From Streptomyces sp. T39 (lineage in GTDB: Bacteria > Actinomycetota > Actinomycetes > Streptomycetales > Streptomycetaceae), in assembly GCF_008042045.1 (NCBI RefSeq), contig NZ_RDBP01000037.1:676252-723880 (forward strand): a stretch of DNA of 47,629 nt. The letters are read 5' to 3'. Shown here in pieces: positions 46,753-47,629 of this stretch. The number at the start of each line of letters is the position of its first letter. Position 1 is the stretch's first letter. The translations under genes were made by a program, and so were the position numbers. The notes below the pieces were generated by a model. The model did no database searches, had not been told where the DNA came from, and saw only the letters and a program-made list of their open reading frames with translations.

Positions 46753-47629
46753 ATGGCCATTGCCAAGGCCGAGCGGCTGATGAACCTGGCGCTGTGTCTG
46801 CTCGGGACGGGGCGGCCGCTGAGCAAGCGCGAGCTGCGCGGTTCCATCGAGGCGTACATGGAGGCCTCGACCGACGACTCCTTCAACCGCATGTTCGAGC
46901 GCGACAAGGACGACTTGCGCGAACTCGGCCTGGTCATCGAGACGGTGGAGTCCCTCGACGGCGACATCGGCTATCTCGCCCGCCGGGACAGCAACAGCCT
47001 GCCGCCCATCACCCTCGACGCCGAGGAGGCCGCCGCACTCGGCCTCGCCGCCAAGGTGTGGCAGCAGGCCCGTCTCGCCGGTGCCGCCAGCGGCGCCCTG
47101 CAGAAGCTGCGCGCGGCCGGCATGCCCGAGACACAGGACGTCTACGAGGACCGGCACAGCGCGCTCGAACCGCGCATCCCCGTCCACGAGGCCGCCTTCG
47201 AACCGCTGATGCTCGCCTGCCGCGACCGCCGGCCCGTCGTCTTCGACTACCGCAAGGCCAACGCCGCCCGGCCCGAGCAGCGTCACGTCGAACCGTGGGC
47301 GCTGGAGTGCTGGCGCGGCCACTGGTACCTGGCCGGGCACGACCGGGAGCGCGGTGCCGAGCGGGTCTTCCGGCTGTCGCGCATCACCGGCCGGGTCCGG
47401 GCCCGGACCGGCGCCTTCACCGCGCCGGTGCCCGATGTCGTCACCGTCCGCGAGACGGTCGAGAGCTGGGCGGGGGAGACCGCGACCAGGACCGCGCTGA
47501 TCCGGCTCCGCTCCGGCTGCGGCTACCCGCTGCGTGCCCGTGCCGTGGGCGTGCGGGAACTCGGCGACGGGTGGGACGAGTTGGAGATTCCGTACGGGCA
47601 CGGACTGGACGCCTGGCTGGTGGAGTTCG
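46753..47629 (+). CDS. pafB: WYL domain transcriptional regulator PafB (truncated by window edge)
   Basis: 292 residues visible, open at the right edge. N-terminal winged HTH: MAIAKAERLMNLALCLLGTGRPLSKRELRGSIEAYMEASTDDSFNRMFERDKDDLRELGLVIE. A helical linker follows (LDAEEAAALGLAAKVWQQARLAGAA). The WYL fold contains RRPVVFDYRKANAARPEQRHVEPWALECWRGHWYLAGHDRERGAERVFRLSRITG, with the WYL-type triad written WYLAG. PafB and PafC form the activator of the SOS-independent DNA-damage response in Actinobacteria; pafC should follow just outside. Its place beside pafA supports the name. The ATG is preceded by AAGGTGAAGGG. Confidence 0.93.
   Translation, partial: MAIAKAERLMNLALCLLGTGRPLSKRELRGSIEAYMEASTDDSFNRMFERDKDDLRELGLVIETVESLDGDIGYLARRDSNSLPPITLDAEEAAALGLAAKVWQQARLAGAASGALQKLRAAGMPETQDVYEDRHSALEPRIPVHEAAFEPLMLACRDRRPVVFDYRKANAARPEQRHVEPWALECWRGHWYLAGHDRERGAERVFRLSRITGRVRARTGAFTAPVPDVVTVRETVESWAGETATRTALIRLRSGCGYPLRARAVGVRELGDGWDELEIPYGHGLDAWLVEF

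Noticed and set aside
1..47629. Mobile element, prophage or integrative island
   Set aside because: No transposase, integrase, terminal repeats or attachment-site duplication seen around the tRNA; gene order is typical Streptomyces core.

Overview
The window is a high-GC actinobacterial chromosome segment, almost certainly from a Streptomyces. Evidence: pervasive GC-rich third positions, many GTG starts, chaplin genes, a mycothiol ligase gene, a gyl-type glycerol operon and a complete Pup-proteasome locus. From memory, gene order follows the S. coelicolor SCO1637-SCO1675 region closely, so this is mostly conserved core chromosome rather than a mobile island. I see no insertion sequence, prophage or CRISPR array.

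Layout. 0-0.9 kb: the start of a secreted ricin-lectin protein running off the left edge, and tRNA-Leu(GAG) with a textbook terminator. 1-8.8 kb: M20 peptidase, two chaplins (short ChpH and LAXTG-anchored ChpC type), two conserved unknowns, a RecD-like protein with degenerate ATPase motifs, an aldo-keto reductase and an LLM oxidoreductase behind a perfect palindrome. 9-16.7 kb: ferritin-like protein, CorA transporter, then a histidine phosphatase, a DUF3090 protein, a kinase-fold protein and mshC, followed by the convergent PAC2/ParJ gene and a FadR/GntR regulator with an LLM oxidoreductase. 17.8-23 kb: glycerol catabolism, gylR and glpF-glpK-glpD, with matching operator candidates before gylR and glpF. 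23.3-32.8 kb: metH, a HAD phosphatase, an orphan lipoprotein binding protein, an orphan response regulator paired with a RecB-like Fe-S nuclease, and an M50/CBS protease. 32.9-47.6 kb: trmI, a rearranged stretch, ferredoxin, arc, dop, pup, a decayed endonuclease VII fragment, prcB, prcA, a LacI/MFS pair, pafA, two FKBP isomerases and the start of pafB.

How the genes work together. PafA attaches Pup to lysines of target proteins, Dop removes it, and Arc unfolds pupylated proteins into the PrcAB chamber. PafB is one half of the DNA-damage activator PafBC encoded at the same locus. Glycerol enters through GlpF, is phosphorylated by GlpK and oxidised by GlpD, under GylR. MshC adds cysteine during mycothiol synthesis.

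The most unusual structure is at 33.78-34.54 kb. The 3' end of trmI and the 5' part of a hypothetical gene each appear a second time, inverted and fused back to back. This has removed the natural start of the hypothetical gene and is either a template-switch rearrangement or an assembly artefact. The best candidate for an undescribed biochemical system is the kinase-fold, phosphatase and zinc-ribbon trio upstream of mshC. A further pattern is a set of six genes with a TAnnnT -10 box only 6-7 nt before the start codon, suggesting leaderless mRNAs for mshC, trmI and pafA among others.
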